A DNA stretch of 64,000 bases from Guillardia theta CCMP2712 (taxonomy: Eukaryota; Cryptophyceae; Pyrenomonadales; Geminigeraceae). The stretch is from the NCBI RefSeq assembly GCF_000315625.1, contig NW_005434645.1, forward strand, positions 461,455 through 525,454. The letters run 5' to 3'. Both the position numbers and the translations under genes were made by a program. Numbering within the stretch: the first letter of the stretch is position 1; each line of letters starts with the position of its first letter. This document shows, one piece after another, positions 21,762 to 33,261 of this stretch. Under the pieces are notes generated by a model. That model did not search any database and was not told the DNA's origin. It saw nothing but the letters and a program-made list of their open reading frames with translations.

Positions 21762-23690
21762 GCGAGCTAGGAGGCTTTCATCTCATCTTGCTTGTTGATG
21801 AGGGGAGGTGGAGACATCGAGTCCCGCGGCATCAGCGAATTCTGCTACTTGTACGTTCGTCTACTCAGAGCGGTGATTCCGTGAGGGAGCCCTGTGTGGT
21901 CTAGCAGGTAACTGTTTCTGCTTCTCATCCTGCTATGATCGAGCTTCGATCGCTCTCCCTCTTCATCGCGTCGTCTTCTCCGCATCATGATGCTGCCTGG
22001 CCCCCTGCGTTGCCATTATGCGGGCCTCCGTCTTGCTCCTCCAACTCTGCATAGCATTTCAAGCTCACCTCAGTACCTTACATAGTTTGAATTATATGGC
22101 AGCGATTCAATCACCAACATCGATTAAGTCTTATCTCTCTGTCAGCTCCTGGTAGGTCCTTCTGACTGTCAGCACCAAAAAAAGGACCGAAGTTGCCTGT
22201 CACGTTTTTATCACTTCAGTCCGAGTCAGCAGCCTGCATGTCATCATGACTTGAAGTCACAGTGCACAGTTTTACTAGCGGTCGTTTTGCATGACAGTGT
22301 GAAACGCCGGACAGTAGATCTGAAGAAGTCTAGCGACATGGTGCAATCATAAGAACAAGACCTGATGGCGAAATTCCTTGCTGAAAGATCCGACGGAAAG
22401 ACCAGAAGTGGCCCTGGAAATGAGAGCGGAGAAGAACAAGCTTTTCAAAGGTAATGCAGAAGCTGGTACCATCGCAGAGGGAATTCCCAGCGAGTCCTTC
22501 GACGAAAGAGTTGAAGGCCTGGGGTTCGCTCCCATTAAAGTGGAGAATCTGCCAAGCAAGCCTTGAAACACAACCCCACGAACGACAGGAGAGATCGCAA
22601 AACCCACGGCCATTAGGATGACGACACTGATGATTGCTGGCAAGCATTGAAGCAGGTGAATGGAATTCATCGACGAGTTGTAAGGGCAAGAATTACAAGG
22701 AGCTCAAGGAAGAATTGAAACAAGCTCACAAGCAGGAGAAGAGAAGACTGAAGGAAGAGAAAAGTCGATAAAGAATGGATGCGGCACAATTGACCTTTAA
22801 GAGCATCCTGTTTTCCCTCGTAACTCAAAAGTAGTCACAATCCTGCAGGGACAAGCTCACATGATTGCGCTTGAGTGTCGCCTCGCGAGTGAGAGTTTAT
22901 CTTTGTCGTCTTGTTTCCGTTCTGCGCCTTCTCACGTTTTTCCTGTCAAGGCGCAAGTGCTCTGCAACTTGAACTGCCTATGAAATATCAGGAGAGCGCG
23001 GGCAGAGAAGAGGGACGAGTATGACAAGCAGGACCATTCCATGTACGGGCCGACAGCAAACCCGAGGTGAGCTCAACTGCGCCCCTTACCTTTTTCGGTG
23101 AGACAATCATATTAGGACCCTTGCAAACTCCGGCTTCAATCTTCTCCTGTATACAGAGGTGCCAGTGCTCTCGCACCCTTAAAACGATCTGGTCTAGCGC
23201 AGAACTAGAGTCGTGATTGAGATTACTTCAGTACATCACTGAGATATGGGAGGCTTCAAAACATAAACTTGCTGATTTAAAGGTGATCAAAGAGACCCCG
23301 GGCCATACTGATGTTTGTATTGCTCTGGCATTATGCAAATACACTCAACTCGTGCTCCGTCATCACTGGTAGAGCCGGCACCCGCATAAACTCCCTCTTG
23401 CTGTGTTCAATGATCACAAGGACCATCAGGAGAGCCTCCGAGGAGACTTACAGACCATGACAGTGAATGAAATTTTGCAGCCCACGATGCAATTGCTGCC
23501 TTCGTGAGTTTTTTTAACCAAGACTTACACATTTGACGCTAGAGTGTACATTGAAGGGCCATCGCATCGGATTGACACTATAGTTGGATGGTCCAGGGCT
23601 GTTGTCATCTGTCTTTGCTTAGCATGAGCTCATCCTCCAGCCCCCTGCAGAAAGCCAACGCACTCAAAGGCGATATTGAGAAAACAACAC
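21762..23690. other. Gene-poor interval with possible exon fragments
   Basis: No gene could be assembled. On the + strand two short stretches look coding: MAKFLAERSDGKTRSG from 22363, and a Lys/Glu-rich segment ending KQEKRRLKEEKSR at about 22770. Another is VFNDHKDHQESLRGDLQTMT near 23407. None has a recognised domain, and they may be remnants or exons of an unrecognised gene. The first 150 bp are the likely promoter side of the VSP/PTEN-like gene. Confidence 0.3.
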
Positions 23691-23691
23691 A

Positions 23692-25638
23692 TTACCATGG
23701 GATGAATTCTTCTTTCTCCTCGTCAAACACATAGCAGAAAGCATTCCTAGGCCTCGCACAGGCGTCAAGGTAGCTGCATAACCACACCTCGACTTTGTCT
23801 ACAATCATAAGCTTTCCGAGTCCACCCGTCTTGATGGCATTGTTCCTAGGGAGCTCTTGCCATTTCTGTTGCATTCGGCAGCCGAGATAGTCAGGATGGA
23901 GAGTCCAGACCTGAGGTGTTGGTCCTGGTGACGTGTCTCTGGTGTTTTTGCAATGAGTTTCGTTGAAGCATGGTTCTAAGTTCATGTCCAGATGAGCAAA
24001 ACTTGGCCAGGATGAATGATAGCACGGTAAATTGTTGCCTGTCAGGTCCAAATAGTAAAGCGAAGACAAATTAGTGAAAGCCTGGGAGAAAATGCAGGAA
24101 ATATTGTCGTTGTGTAAATCTAGCCACTGCAAGCTCGAGAGCCCGTCGAAGATCCCCGCAGGCAGGCTCTGAAGGCTGTTGGAGGCAAGATCTAGCCCCT
24201 GCAAGCTCGAGAGCCCGTCGAAGATCCCCGCAGGCAGGCTCTGAAGGCTGTTGGAGGCAAGATCTAGCTCCTGCAAGCTCGAGAGCCCGTCGAAGATCCC
24301 CGCAGGCAGGCTGTCCACTTTTCTTAGACCCAGATAGGACAAGCTCATCAGTCTGTCGTAAGGAACCACCCCGATATTGTTGATGTCAAGATATAGCAAC
24401 TGCAAGCTCGAGAGCCCGTCGAAGATCCCCGCAGGCAGGCTCTGAAGGTTCATGTCTTCAAGATATAGGTCATGCAAGCTCGAGAGCCCGTCGAAGATCC
24501 CCGCAGGCAGGCTCTGAAGGCTGTTGGAGGCAAGATCTAGCCACTGCAAGCTCGAGAGCCCGTCGAAGATCCCCGCAGGCAGGCTCTGAAGGCTGTTCTT
24601 GTACAGAATCAGCCCCTGCAAGCTCGAGAGCCTGTCGAAGATCCCCGCAGGCAGGCTCTGAAGGTTGTTGTTGTATAGATCTAGCCCCTGCAAGCTCGAG
24701 AGCCTGTCGAAGATCCCCGCAGGCAGGCTCTGAAGGCTGTTGGAGGCAAGATCTAGCTCCTGCAAGCTCGAGAGCCCGTCGAAGATCCCCGCAGGCAGGC
24801 TCTGCAGGTTGTTATTGTGTAGATCTAGCCACTTCAAGCTCGAGAGCCCGTCGAAGATCCCCGCAGGCAGGCTCTGAAGGCTGTTGGAGGCAAGATCTAG
24901 CCTCTGCAAGCTCGAGAGCCCGTCGAAGATCCCCGCAGGCAGGCTCTGAAGGTTGTTATTGTGTAGATGTAGCCCCTGCAAGCTCGAGAGCCTGTCGAAG
25001 ATCCCCGCAGGCAGGCTCTGAAGGTTGTTGTTGTATAGATGTAGCTCCTGCAAGCTCGAGAGCCCGTCGAAGATCCCCGCAGGCAGGCTCTGAAGGTTGT
25101 TGTTGTGTAGATGTAGCCCCTGCAAGCTCGAGAGCCCGTCGAAGATCCCCGCAGGCAGGCTCTGAAGGCTGTTGAAGGCAAGATATAGCTCCTGCAAGCT
25201 CGAGAGCCCGTCGAAGATCCCCGCAGGCAGGCTCTGAAGGTTGTTATTGTATAGATGTAGCCACTGCAAGCTCGAGAGCCCGTCGAAGATCCCCGCAGGC
25301 AGGCTCTGAAGGTTGTTATTGTATAGATGTAGCCACTGCAAGCTCGAGAGCCCGTCGAAGATCCCCGCAGGCAGGCTCTGCAGGTTGTTGTTGTATAGAT
25401 AGAGCGAAAACAAGCTCGAGAGCCCGTCAAAGGTCCCATTTGTTATATTTCGAATATCACGGGAGCTCAAAGACAAACTGTAACAGGTCCAAACACAGCT
25501 TCCCTCCCTTGACAGCAGACCCTCATCCGAGACATGAAACGTACATTCTCCACAGCTCACATTGCTTGCAGCCTGGGCCTGCGGGAACATACCGCCCAAG
25601 ACTACGACCACAAGCACACAGCAAGAGAGTATCCTCAT
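23692..25638 (-). CDS. Secreted or surface leucine-rich-repeat protein, about 648 aa
   Basis: The likely start is the ATG at 25638, which opens a clean signal peptide ([20 protein letters not shown], cleavage near AQA). The frame is open 49 codons further upstream, but that part lacks secretory character. A Cys-containing N-cap ([17 protein letters not shown]) is followed by about 20 LRRs of 24 residues. Seventeen of them carry LPAGIFD, alternating with (L/W)xLxLxxNxLQS lines. A C-terminal Cys cap follows ([25 protein letters not shown]) and then a unique tail ending EEKEEFIPW. The [13 protein letters not shown] type is close to animal VLR/Toll-like ectodomain repeats. No TM segment or kinase domain follows, so it is probably secreted or held by partners. 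The repeats are nearly identical at DNA level, so copy number is probably unstable. Binding partner unknown. Confidence 0.85.
   Translation of the reverse strand: MRILSCCVLVVVVLGGMFPQAQAASNVSCGECTFHVSDEGLLSREGSCVWTCYSLSLSSRDIRNITNGTFDGLSSLFSLYLYNNNLQSLPAGIFDGLSSLQWLHLYNNNLQSLPAGIFDGLSSLQWLHLYNNNLQSLPAGIFDGLSSLQELYLAFNSLQSLPAGIFDGLSSLQGLHLHNNNLQSLPAGIFDGLSSLQELHLYNNNLQSLPAGIFDRLSSLQGLHLHNNNLQSLPAGIFDGLSSLQRLDLASNSLQSLPAGIFDGLSSLKWLDLHNNNLQSLPAGIFDGLSSLQELDLASNSLQSLPAGIFDRLSSLQGLDLYNNNLQSLPAGIFDRLSSLQGLILYKNSLQSLPAGIFDGLSSLQWLDLASNSLQSLPAGIFDGLSSLHDLYLEDMNLQSLPAGIFDGLSSLQLLYLDINNIGVVPYDRLMSLSYLGLRKVDSLPAGIFDGLSSLQELDLASNSLQSLPAGIFDGLSSLQGLDLASNSLQSLPAGIFDGLSSLQWLDLHNDNISCIFSQAFTNLSSLYYLDLTGNNLPCYHSSWPSFAHLDMNLEPCFNETHCKNTRDTSPGPTPQVWTLHPDYLGCRMQQKWQELPRNNAIKTGGLGKLMIVDKVEVWLCSYLDACARPRNAFCYVFDEEKEEFIPW
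24130..25430. repeat. 72-bp tandem repeat array (LRR coding)
   Basis: At DNA level the units share long invariant blocks (GCTCGAGAGCCCGTCGAAGA, then TCCCCGCAGGCAGGCTCTG) at 72-bp spacing. A few share CCTGTCG in place of CCCGTCG. One unit near 24310-24380 is degenerate. Confidence 0.9.
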
Positions 25639-26052
25639 CCTCCCTCCTTGACTCGTGCGGTCAGGTTTCATTTTATCCTTTCCTCGCGCACTGCAACTGA
25701 TTTGACTACCGGTCCTCTGGGAACCCTTCCAGTTGACAGGGACCACCCCACCCTTATCGGTATCGTGGACTGTCGCCCAAAGCATGCCATCCGCGGTCTT
25801 CTTTACTCAAAGTTAAGTGAAAAAATAGTGGTATTGACACCGATACAGACAACAGACAATTTATATATGGTGCATGCGCTATATATGTATAGAAAGAATA
25901 GCATGGAGCCCTTTCTTTTACTTAAAGTTGAGTAAACTTTCTTAGTTAAGTAACGTTCACAATGCAGGAAGCACAATGAAGAGCATCGACGCCGCCCTAG
26001 AGCAAGGATGATGGTGTTCTACATCCGATCACGTCTTAGGATCATTCTAGGC

Positions 26053-26220
26053 ATAGTTGTGCATTACTTCTACACATCTTTCAATCATGATAAGGATAGA
26101 AAACCTTTCATGTTAGAGAAGAACATGGTCTGAAAAATAGTTGCGCATTACTTCTACACATCTTTCAATCATGATAAGGATAGAAAACCTTTCATGTTAG
26201 AGAAGAACATGGTCTGAAGA
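26053..26220. repeat. 84-bp perfect tandem duplication
   Basis: Two adjacent copies with an 84-bp period, starting ATAGTTGTGCATTACTTC and ATAGTTGCGCATTACTTC. The copies differ at very few positions and lie in non-coding sequence inside the recombinase-containing element. Confidence 0.92.
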
Positions 26221-26642
26221 ATCATACTTGTCTTGTTGAGATTCCCAAGTTGTCATTATCATGATGTCGTCCATCCCCAACTGTCTCCAATATGCAAGTC
26301 CCTTGAGCAACCATATCACGCTTGTTTCCTTTGTACACTGCACGATCATCCACACCCTAATCACAAAAGCATCTTCAAGCTCCCCTTACCCCGCACTTGT
26401 CCCATGATCCCATCCCCATGAACATTATAGAAGTGACAAGGTGTAATCGTTGTTGCATGCAGGATAGCATCCAACTTCCCAATGTGTCTGTACCTGATCC
26501 TGTCAAACCTGCGCATACTCCTTCACCCCCATCCCCAGTTATCTGGTATTGCACTTGCATGTTTGTAGACATCTCCGACAGGTACTATGCTCTTCTGTAT
26601 TGCACATTAATGTATTACACTAGTAACTACACCAAAACATCT

Positions 26643-27296
26643 CTACATCCTTCGCCCTCGCCCGCTCTTCCTAAGCGAAAGTAAATTCCTGTGATATGTC
26701 AAGCGAGGGAAGATCCCCCTCCCACCCCAAACAAAATCATACTCACCCAGTGCTAGCAGAGGACATACTTCAGGTGAACACACGTTGCTGTAGACATGCT
26801 TTGGATCCCGCGGTTTCTCACCAGCCTGATCATTTTTTGCGTGAATTACGTAGAAGCGCAAGGCATCCCCGACGAATTCCATGTGATTGTACAACAGTGT
26901 GCATACGTTTCTGGATCTGGACATCAAATTCCAAGCCAGAATCAAAAAGGTCCTGGCCCAAACATATTCTCTTTCTGGTTTCTGTAGCATAACCTTGGCG
27001 AACACTGAGTACAAATCGTATGACAATGGTACATTGCCGGTTGTCACTTTTGCATCTTGATTGCAAGATTGAGAAAGATTCAACGTTCGCTTCAATCCTC
27101 TGAAGTCACTGCTCAATGTTTTCACCGCCTCGATGCTCAGTGTAACCCCGTAATTCTTGAGCATGTGCATCTTGTACGACGAGCATGTTTGGAATGTTAG
27201 TTCTGGATTTTGTTGAACTTTATGGGTCACCCAGTCAAGAAACATCACTGGCGTGAATTTTTCAAAGTGGGTGGGATTAATTTGCTTCTGTAACAT
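26643..27296 (-). pseudogene. Tyrosine recombinase catalytic part (Crypton-like), probably truncated
   Basis: The 217-aa frame has a core-binding-like helix (ELTFQTCSSYKMHMLKNYGV) and the start of a tyrosine-recombinase catalytic domain. That start includes WARTFLILAWNLMSRSRNV, with an Arg in the position of the first catalytic Arg, followed by FYVIHAKNDQAGEK, resembling the beta-strand Lys region. The frame then ends at SLRKSGRGRRM without the HxxR and Tyr nucleophile. Its first codon overlaps the TAA of the upstream ORF (TAATG), one frame away, so the two were probably one protein. Family call is by motif feel only. Confidence 0.5.
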
Positions 27297-27805
27297 TATA
27301 CTCTCTTCATGTAAGTTGTAGTTGGTAAACTCTCGTCCGTCGTCGCCGGCTCTGTCACCTGATCTGATCCGTTCAAGAATTTGTCACGTTCTTCACGCAT
27401 GTTCGTTTTGAATTCATCAGTTCTGAGAGCATAATACTCGTCATTCGCGTATAACCATTCTATGAAGAGTATCATGTAGTTCATATACATCTCTCTGGTC
27501 TTCTCCGATACATTGTTCTGCTGAATGCGTGTACGTCTTTCCTCGAATTCTCTCCGCTGTTGCACACATAACACAGCAGCTGTGGATTGAGGACGCTTGC
27601 AACCTCGCCGTGCCCAAGGCTGCACCGGCGATTGATCCAATGGGGCTTCAGGTTGCAAGACGTTTTCGTCTCCTTCCACAGCAAAAGCTGGAACAGCCTG
27701 TTCCCCTCCTACCTCTGGCCCCGTTGAATCACTGTCATGAACCTCTTCCATTACCTCCTCCTCATCCCCGGAGTCCCCCCGATCCTCTTCCGCCGTCACT
27801 TCCAC
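27296..27805 (-). pseudogene. N-terminal part of the tyrosine-recombinase element protein
   Basis: A 169-aa frame starts with an acidic region (EEDRGDSGDEEEVMEEVHD) and ends with a SAM-like N-terminal helix pair (NVSEKTREMYMNYMILFIEW), the type that precedes integrase core domains. It stops at 27296, overlapping the next ORF by a TAATG. A frameshift between the two is the simplest reading. Confidence 0.45.
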
Positions 27806-27879
27806 TTCAGCACTGCGTAAGACACTTCCCTCTGCGCCAGACAGACCTATGCTTCCGTAGTTAAAAGCTTGGTGCCGCT

Positions 27880-28280
27880 GAAGGACGTAATACCCCCCAC
27901 CCCAGAATTCTGTTCAAAAGAGGGGTACTACTATGAATCCATCTTATTCACGTGTTTGCTTTTTTTAATTTCTTTTTGCTACTACCTGGGTCCTATTGTT
28001 TCATATGTACATAAGCAGCTATATACAAATGAAAAAAACGAATTTGACGGATTCCGTCGGGCTCTACGGTTTGCAAGCCCCTCATACAGCCCGCACATGC
28101 CCAGTTTTGGTCCGTGACGGCTGGTGCCGTGACGGCCCGTTATATTACAGATACATAGTACTCCTTCCATGGATCCGGGCCCCGGGCCGGCGGCCCTGAA
28201 GAGGTACGGTCGGTTTAGCCGATCAGCGACGTCACTGACTCAGTGAGTCTTCTTTACTCCAAGTTCAGTTAAAAATCACT
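27880..28280. repeat. Composite dispersed repeat: C-rich tract plus GC-rich core
   Basis: TACCCCCCACCCC at 27890 and GAGGGGTACTACTATG lie left of a GC-rich core (CCGGGCCCCGGGCCGGCGGC) at 28171-28195. CACTGACTCAGTGAGTC follows. The same pairing recurs at other intergenic sites in this window. Confidence 0.5.
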
Positions 28281-28294
28281 GAGTACGAGCCTGC

Positions 28295-28385
28295 CCTATC
28301 AGGAGAGTCGAGGAGGCTTGACCTGACACTGTCGCACAGGCCAAACGGCGAGAAGAGAAAAGACAGCGAGAACCAAACCTATTTC
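28295..28385. repeat. Dispersed repeat copy 1 (second copy near 49358)
   Basis: About 80 bp starting AGGAGAGTCGAGGAGGCTTG and ending GACAGCGAGAACCAAACC matches 49361-49440 with only one- or two-base indels. It directly follows the GC-rich core region at both sites. Confidence 0.9.
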
Positions 28386-28965
28386 TGCACTTAACTGATA
28401 CATTCACTTAACACATTACAAACCATACTATAACATGTACTGCCAAATATCATCGCTTCTAGAGTCAGATCCGTCGTGATGGTGACAGGCTCGGTTCTTT
28501 CAATTTACGAATCAAGGGCATGAATAGGAAGCTTGCCTTGTTGTACACCCTGAGCACTGCAGCGGTACTAATTGATAGTGATTAATTGCCAATCATATTG
28601 AATATACAAGTTTATCTCATGGAGACCGTTCATCTTGACATTCCTGAGCTGCTGAGGCATCAATCTTCTTGAGTCTCACAATGGGAAGCACGCGACTCGT
28701 CATACAGGGACCACGGCCCTTGATGCGCACCGAGCATCAGGTCGAAGGTGGCCCTTTGACTCGAACCCCTGGGCCACATTTATTAGCAGGGGATTAGCCC
28801 TCCCCTTGACTAAAACATTTGTACCAGCAGCTGGGGTTATGAGTAAAACTGGCACCCACCGGTGGTACAAATTTGACTCATCCGTTGATCGCGCATCGTC
28901 GAGACCGTAAGGACGCAGGAGAGGAGCGAAGAGGAGAGGATGAGATTGACATGCCAGTGAGTTAG

Positions 28966-29648
28966 ATGATGAACAAGACAGCAAAGACCCTGTTTGTCCT
29001 TTGCTCCACCTTCCTGCTCGTCAGATCTCAAACCGAAAAGTGCTATACGGCAACCATGCCCGACATTGATGGTGGTGCGTCTCATCCGTTATCTCCTTAT
29101 CCTCGTTGCTGAGGTTGAGCAGGAAAGTGCGGCAAAATCACGGTCAGCTACGGATCCTGCATTTCTCTTCAAGATGCTCAGAATCATATTGCAAAATCAA
29201 AGGACCTTTCTATCACTGCGCCAAAGGATGATTCTGCATGCAAAACTCTAGCATCTAATGATTGTGGCATCTACGAGGTGAGCAAACAACTGGTCTTGTT
29301 TCTTCTGACTCTTCCTTGCAGTCGCTGTCCTCCGTCACATGCAGCGACTACTGCAAGTTCTACATTCCCAACAGGCAGAGCGGATGCTTGGTTGACTCTG
29401 ATTGCTCGATAAGTCACGTTGCGACGTTGCGATGCTGCCGATCCTACCAGATGAGGAGTGAGACTCTATGCAACATGACTAGCTCTCAGATCACCGCGCA
29501 GATCGAGAATTTGAAGCTCGTCAGGTCCTGCACTGATGCTTCCAGTTGCTTCAACCCGTTCTCATCGGCCTCAGGCTCTCCCCCGGCGAGCATGCTGCAG
29601 TTGCTGTGTTTGTTATGCCTGCTCCTGTCTCTACAGCTCATCCAGTGA
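28966..29648 (+). CDS. Secreted Cys-rich protein, possibly GPI-anchored
   Basis: A start at ATG 28966 (or 28969) gives a signal peptide (KTAKTLFVLCSTFLLVRS), then a first intron near 29072. A second exon reads CGKITVSYGSCISLQDAQ and CKTLASNDCGIYE. After an intron at 29279-29322 the last exon gives SLSSVTCSDYCKFYIPNRQ, many further Cys (LRCCRSYQ, LCNMTSSQ, RSCTDASSCF) and a Ser/Pro stretch. A hydrophobic C-terminal tail follows (MLQLLCLLCLLLSLQLIQ), as in GPI-anchor signals, ending at TGA 29648. Paired cysteines imply an extracellular disulfide-rich protein. No known domain is recognised. Confidence 0.6.
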
Positions 29649-29986
29649 GGATGATATGAGACATGTCAGGGTAGAGGGACATTTTGAGTTCGATCCTGAA
29701 GGGGGGAACCTGCAGCGAAAGTGTGCAACGGGATGATTGTTTGCTTCGATTTATCAACACGGAATGAAGAATAGTGACAAAGAATAAAAGTTTCTACGAA
29801 GTAGTTGTGCCAGCAAGACAACTGCTTCTGTTATCGACGAGCTTCTGGTTGGAGTGGAGGGAAGGACCAAGAGTCTTCAGACTGCAAACTTGACTTGTAG
29901 TGGGGGTTCCGGCTTCCCTGTACCTCAAGTACTCTCACCCATGATGCGAGTCATCAAGCGCAGGAAGGGAACGATTCTTCCTCCCT

Positions 29987-32961
29987 TCACCCTCCCTCCC
30001 TCACTGAGCAATGGTACACACTGATGGACCTTTGACGCCTCAGGGTGACAAGGGCTGTTCGAACCCCTCGCCAACAGGGTCGGACAAGATGCCGCCCTGC
30101 ACTTGCTGCGGGAGACAAGTCAGAAGACGGAGGGAGGAGCATCGGGAGGTCCACCGAACGATCCAGTGCTCGGTTTGTGCGCTTCAAATTTGCCTTGAAG
30201 GAGAAGAGGACCAGGACGACGCTGTGACGACTCAGAGGGCAGTCGGAAGGGTTGGCATGTCACCTGACGAAGAACAGCACGTTCTGCAGCCAGAGGAAGT
30301 TGATGTATCCAGCCATGCCGGAGACGGCCATCACCTGACCGCCACCACTACAGGTCATCGCCCTCCAGCTCCCTCGCAGCCCTACCTGACTGAGCTGGAC
30401 GAATCCGAAGGTGCTCACTCCAAACACTGTGAGGCAGACACCTTGTAGGAGGAAGCCGCAGGGGTTAGAATGGCTGGGCCCCGATCGACCGGACACCGGG
30501 TACCTGCTGAGTAGATTTCTGGCTGGGGATAGGTGACTTCAGCTACCAACTCCTGCAAACAAGTTGAGTTCTAGTGGTTGCTTCCAACATAGCTGCAGAT
30601 CGTCTCTGAGCCCAACTCCTCCCTCATTGCTGCCTTGATCCTTTTTCTCATCGTCTTTCTCCTGCATCTCACCAGGAGGATTGGTGCAGCTGCAGAAGTG
30701 AAGAATCCGACCCAGAAGAAGCAAAACGCAATGGAGCTGTGGGGCAAGTCACGCCCTGTACCCTCCAACGAGAAGCATTCATCACCTGAACATCTTAGGA
30801 GCAAGAGAGAAGGTAAGACCGAGCTGAGCAATAAGACTTCCTGTCTGCGAGATCTGCATGATCCACACAGGCCACCTAACGAGGTTGTGGGTCAAGGTAG
30901 GAGCTCCGCGTCCCACCCCATCACCTCTCGTCCCGAGATCTCAACATGTCAGCGATAGGAGAGAAGATGAGTGGGGACATGGACCCCCATCCTGAAGGCG
31001 GGCGAGACAGCAATCAGCCAAGCGCGAGGTCGCAGGACACAGTCGGTACTTGCGATCGACATGACGATGTCTGCTTCATGCTGTCTCCCTGATCACAGTG
31101 CCACCTCCTCCGAACAAGCTGGGCCAGTACCTGCCCATAGCCGATGTCGCTGAGGATGCTAGTGACCAGGATGAGACCCTGGAAGGAGCGTCACGGCCGG
31201 CCGGAGGCTGAGGAGAGAGGAACCCATCCGTATCCATCCAAGGTGAAGACGAAGAGAAGGATGAGGAAGTTGTAGTCCTGCAGGACATCCTCTCACGAGA
31301 GCCGCAGGGTCTTCCCACACCATAGGCCCACCTTGAGCATCGTGACGATGGAGGAAAGGGCGGGAGCGTTGGTGGAGGCTGATTCCTTTCTAGAGCGTCA
31401 GCGAATCTTTCCTCCGTAATNNNNNNNNNNNNNNNNNNNNNNNNNNNNNNNNNNNNNNNNNNNNNNNNNNNNNNNNNNNNNNNNNNNNNNNNNNNNNNNN
31501 NNNNNNNNNNNNNNNNNNNNNNNNNNNNNNNNNNNNNNNNNNNNNNNNNNNNNNNNNNNNNNNNNNNNNNNNNNNNNNNNNNNNNNNNNNNNNNNNNNNN
31601 NNNNNNNNNNNNNNNNNNNNNNNNNNNNNNNNNNNNNNNNNNNNNNNNNNNNNNNNNNNNNNNNNNNNNNNNNNNNNNNNNNNNNNNNNNNNNNNNNNNN
31701 NNNNNNNNNNNNNNNNNNNNNNNNNNNNNNNNNNNNNNNNNNNNNNNNNNNNNNNNNNNNNNNNNNNNNNNNNNNNNNNNNNNNNNNNNNNNNNNNNNNN
31801 NNNNNNNNNNNNNNNNNNNNNNNNNNNNNNNNNNNNNNNNNNNNNNNNNNNNNNNNNNNNNNNNNNNNNNNNNNNNNNNNNNNNNNNNNNNNNNNNNNNN
31901 NNNNNNNNNNNNNNNNNNNNNNNNNNNNNNNNNNNNNNNNNNNNNNNNNNNNNNNNNNNNNNNNNNNNNNNNNNNNNNNNNNNNNNNNNNNNNNNNNNNN
32001 NNNNNNNNNNNNNNNNNNNNNNNNNNNNNNNNNNNNNNNNNNNNNNNNNNNNNNNNNNNNNNNNNNNNNNNNNNNNNNNNNNNNNNNNNNNNNNNNNNNN
32101 NNNNNNNNNNNNNNNNNNNNNNNNNNNNNNNNNNNNNNNNNNNNNNNNNNNNNNNNNNNNNNNNNNNNNNNNACTACTCCTCCCTCCTCCTCCTGCTCCT
32201 CCTGCTCCTCCTGCTCCTCCTGCTCCTCCTGCTCCTCCTCCTCTCCCTCATGATCGTGATCCTCCTCCTCAACACGTAAGGCTCACCCGTGCATGCGTTT
32301 GCTAACATGGGCCCTCCCAACCCAGACATCACCGTGGCTGCGATCTGGCTCGAATCATCGGGGCTTTCCTAGTCAGACAAGAGACCTGCAGGTTCCAGCT
32401 CCTCTTGTACGCGGCAACCACCATCATCCATGCTCCCAGAGCCCCCAGAAAGAGGCCGATGCTGCAGGCTCGACCGAGTCAGGAGCAGCAGCGAGATGCC
32501 CATCTGCTCACCAGCACGTTCCCTTGATGCCGTACCGGGGGAACAGCAGGCTCGACATGGCGGTCCTGAGGCGGTCCGGCCCTCAGCGTCTTGATGGGGG
32601 GAGATGAGAGGGTCACCCGGGGAGTGTGAGGAAGACGAGCACCGACATGAGCGTGACGATGGGATACGCATCGACCCCATACAGCTGCTGGGCCGGCAGC
32701 TGAGAGGAGGGGAGGGCGGAGGCGAGGACGGAGAGGGTGCACATGTTCAAGCTGTAGACGAAGAGCATGAGCCATCTCTCGGGGTAGAGCTTCGGCCCAG
32801 CAAGAGGCTTCACAGCACGAGATCCGGTACTGAACCCATAGTCCAGCGAGTCGACTGCGAGGAGCAGAATTGAGGCGGGAAGCAGAGCGGGAGGGAAAGC
32901 TCATACCGTCCACGTACGGGGCGTCGGAGATCGACGACTCCTTAGAGACCTTTGGGTCCAT
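29987..32961 (-). CDS. MFS transporter, SLC49 (FLVCR/DIRC2)-like, split by the assembly gap
   Basis: Small reverse-strand exons assemble into a 12-TM type protein. The probable start is ATG 32961 (MDPKVSKESSISDAPYV). TM1 is LYPERWLMLFVYSLNMCTLS, then VTLMSVLVFLTLPG, FPRYGIKGTCW and IGLFLGALGAWMMVVAAYKR. Exons from the gap (31421-32172) are missing. After it come DYNFLILLFVFTLDG, GLILVTSILSDIGYG and FWVGFFTSAAAPILL. The family-typical ELVAEVTYPQPEIYSAG comes next, then VMAVSGMAGYINFLWLQNVL and a last TM with basic tail SVVLVLFSFKANLKRTNRAL, stop near 29987. SLC49 members move haem, choline or other small organic solutes; the substrate here cannot be told. The ELxxEVTYPxxE motif and overall order support the family. 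Confidence 0.65.
31421..32172. other. Assembly gap of 752 N
   Basis: Undetermined bases inside the SLC49-like gene. A (CTCCTG)n microsatellite lies on its right edge (32190-32245). Confidence 0.98.
32190..32245. repeat. (CTCCTG)n microsatellite at gap edge
   Basis: Tandem CTCCTG/CTCCTC units directly follow the N gap, inside an intron of the transporter gene. Confidence 0.85.
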
Positions 32962-33261
32962 TCGTTTGTGCACAAAGACTCGAACGGCATAGGACCTGGC
33001 ATGCTCTCTGTCAGTGGGGGGAGGAGGGAAGAGGAGGTAACTTACCCTACCAACAACATGCCGGATATGCCCATGTAGGTGAGCAGCTCCGTTGCTGAGG
33101 GATCTTCTCGCGTGTAGCCTGCTTTTGGTCATATATCCGAATGAAATGATCTTGAGAGAAGATGGTCAAGGGTAAGATAGTCCAAGATCCTAGTACATGA
33201 GAGTATCTACAATTCTTCAGGTTCCAGCCTAAGATGATCGTCTCTTCACGTTTCAGAGCTT

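Larger units (their letters stand above)
25796..28276 (-). mobile_element. Putative tyrosine-recombinase mobile element with about 30-bp direct terminal repeats
   Basis: The left border (25796-25826) and right border (28247-28276) share a direct repeat starting GTCTTCTTTACTC, then AAGTT, AGT and AAAAA with about three mismatches. Between them are two reverse-strand recombinase ORFs (26643-27805), an 84-bp tandem duplication and a GC-rich repeat core. Cryptons and related tyrosine-recombinase elements move without terminal inverted repeats, which fits direct rather than inverted ends. Only one copy is visible, so the element borders are inferred. Confidence 0.5.

Noticed and set aside
24130-25430. 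CRISPR-like regular array of conserved blocks and variable spacers
   Set aside because: The spacing and blocks are LRR codons in an open reading frame of a eukaryotic gene; no cas genes are present.
24897-25439. Reverse-strand ORF of repeated [14 protein letters not shown] units
   Set aside because: An alternative frame of the LRR repeat array; its periodicity is inherited from the 72-bp units.
28740-28870. Possible tRNA (GTTCGAGTC-like T-loop on the reverse strand near 28765)
   Set aside because: The flanking bases do not pair into a T-stem, and no acceptor or anticodon stem could be drawn.
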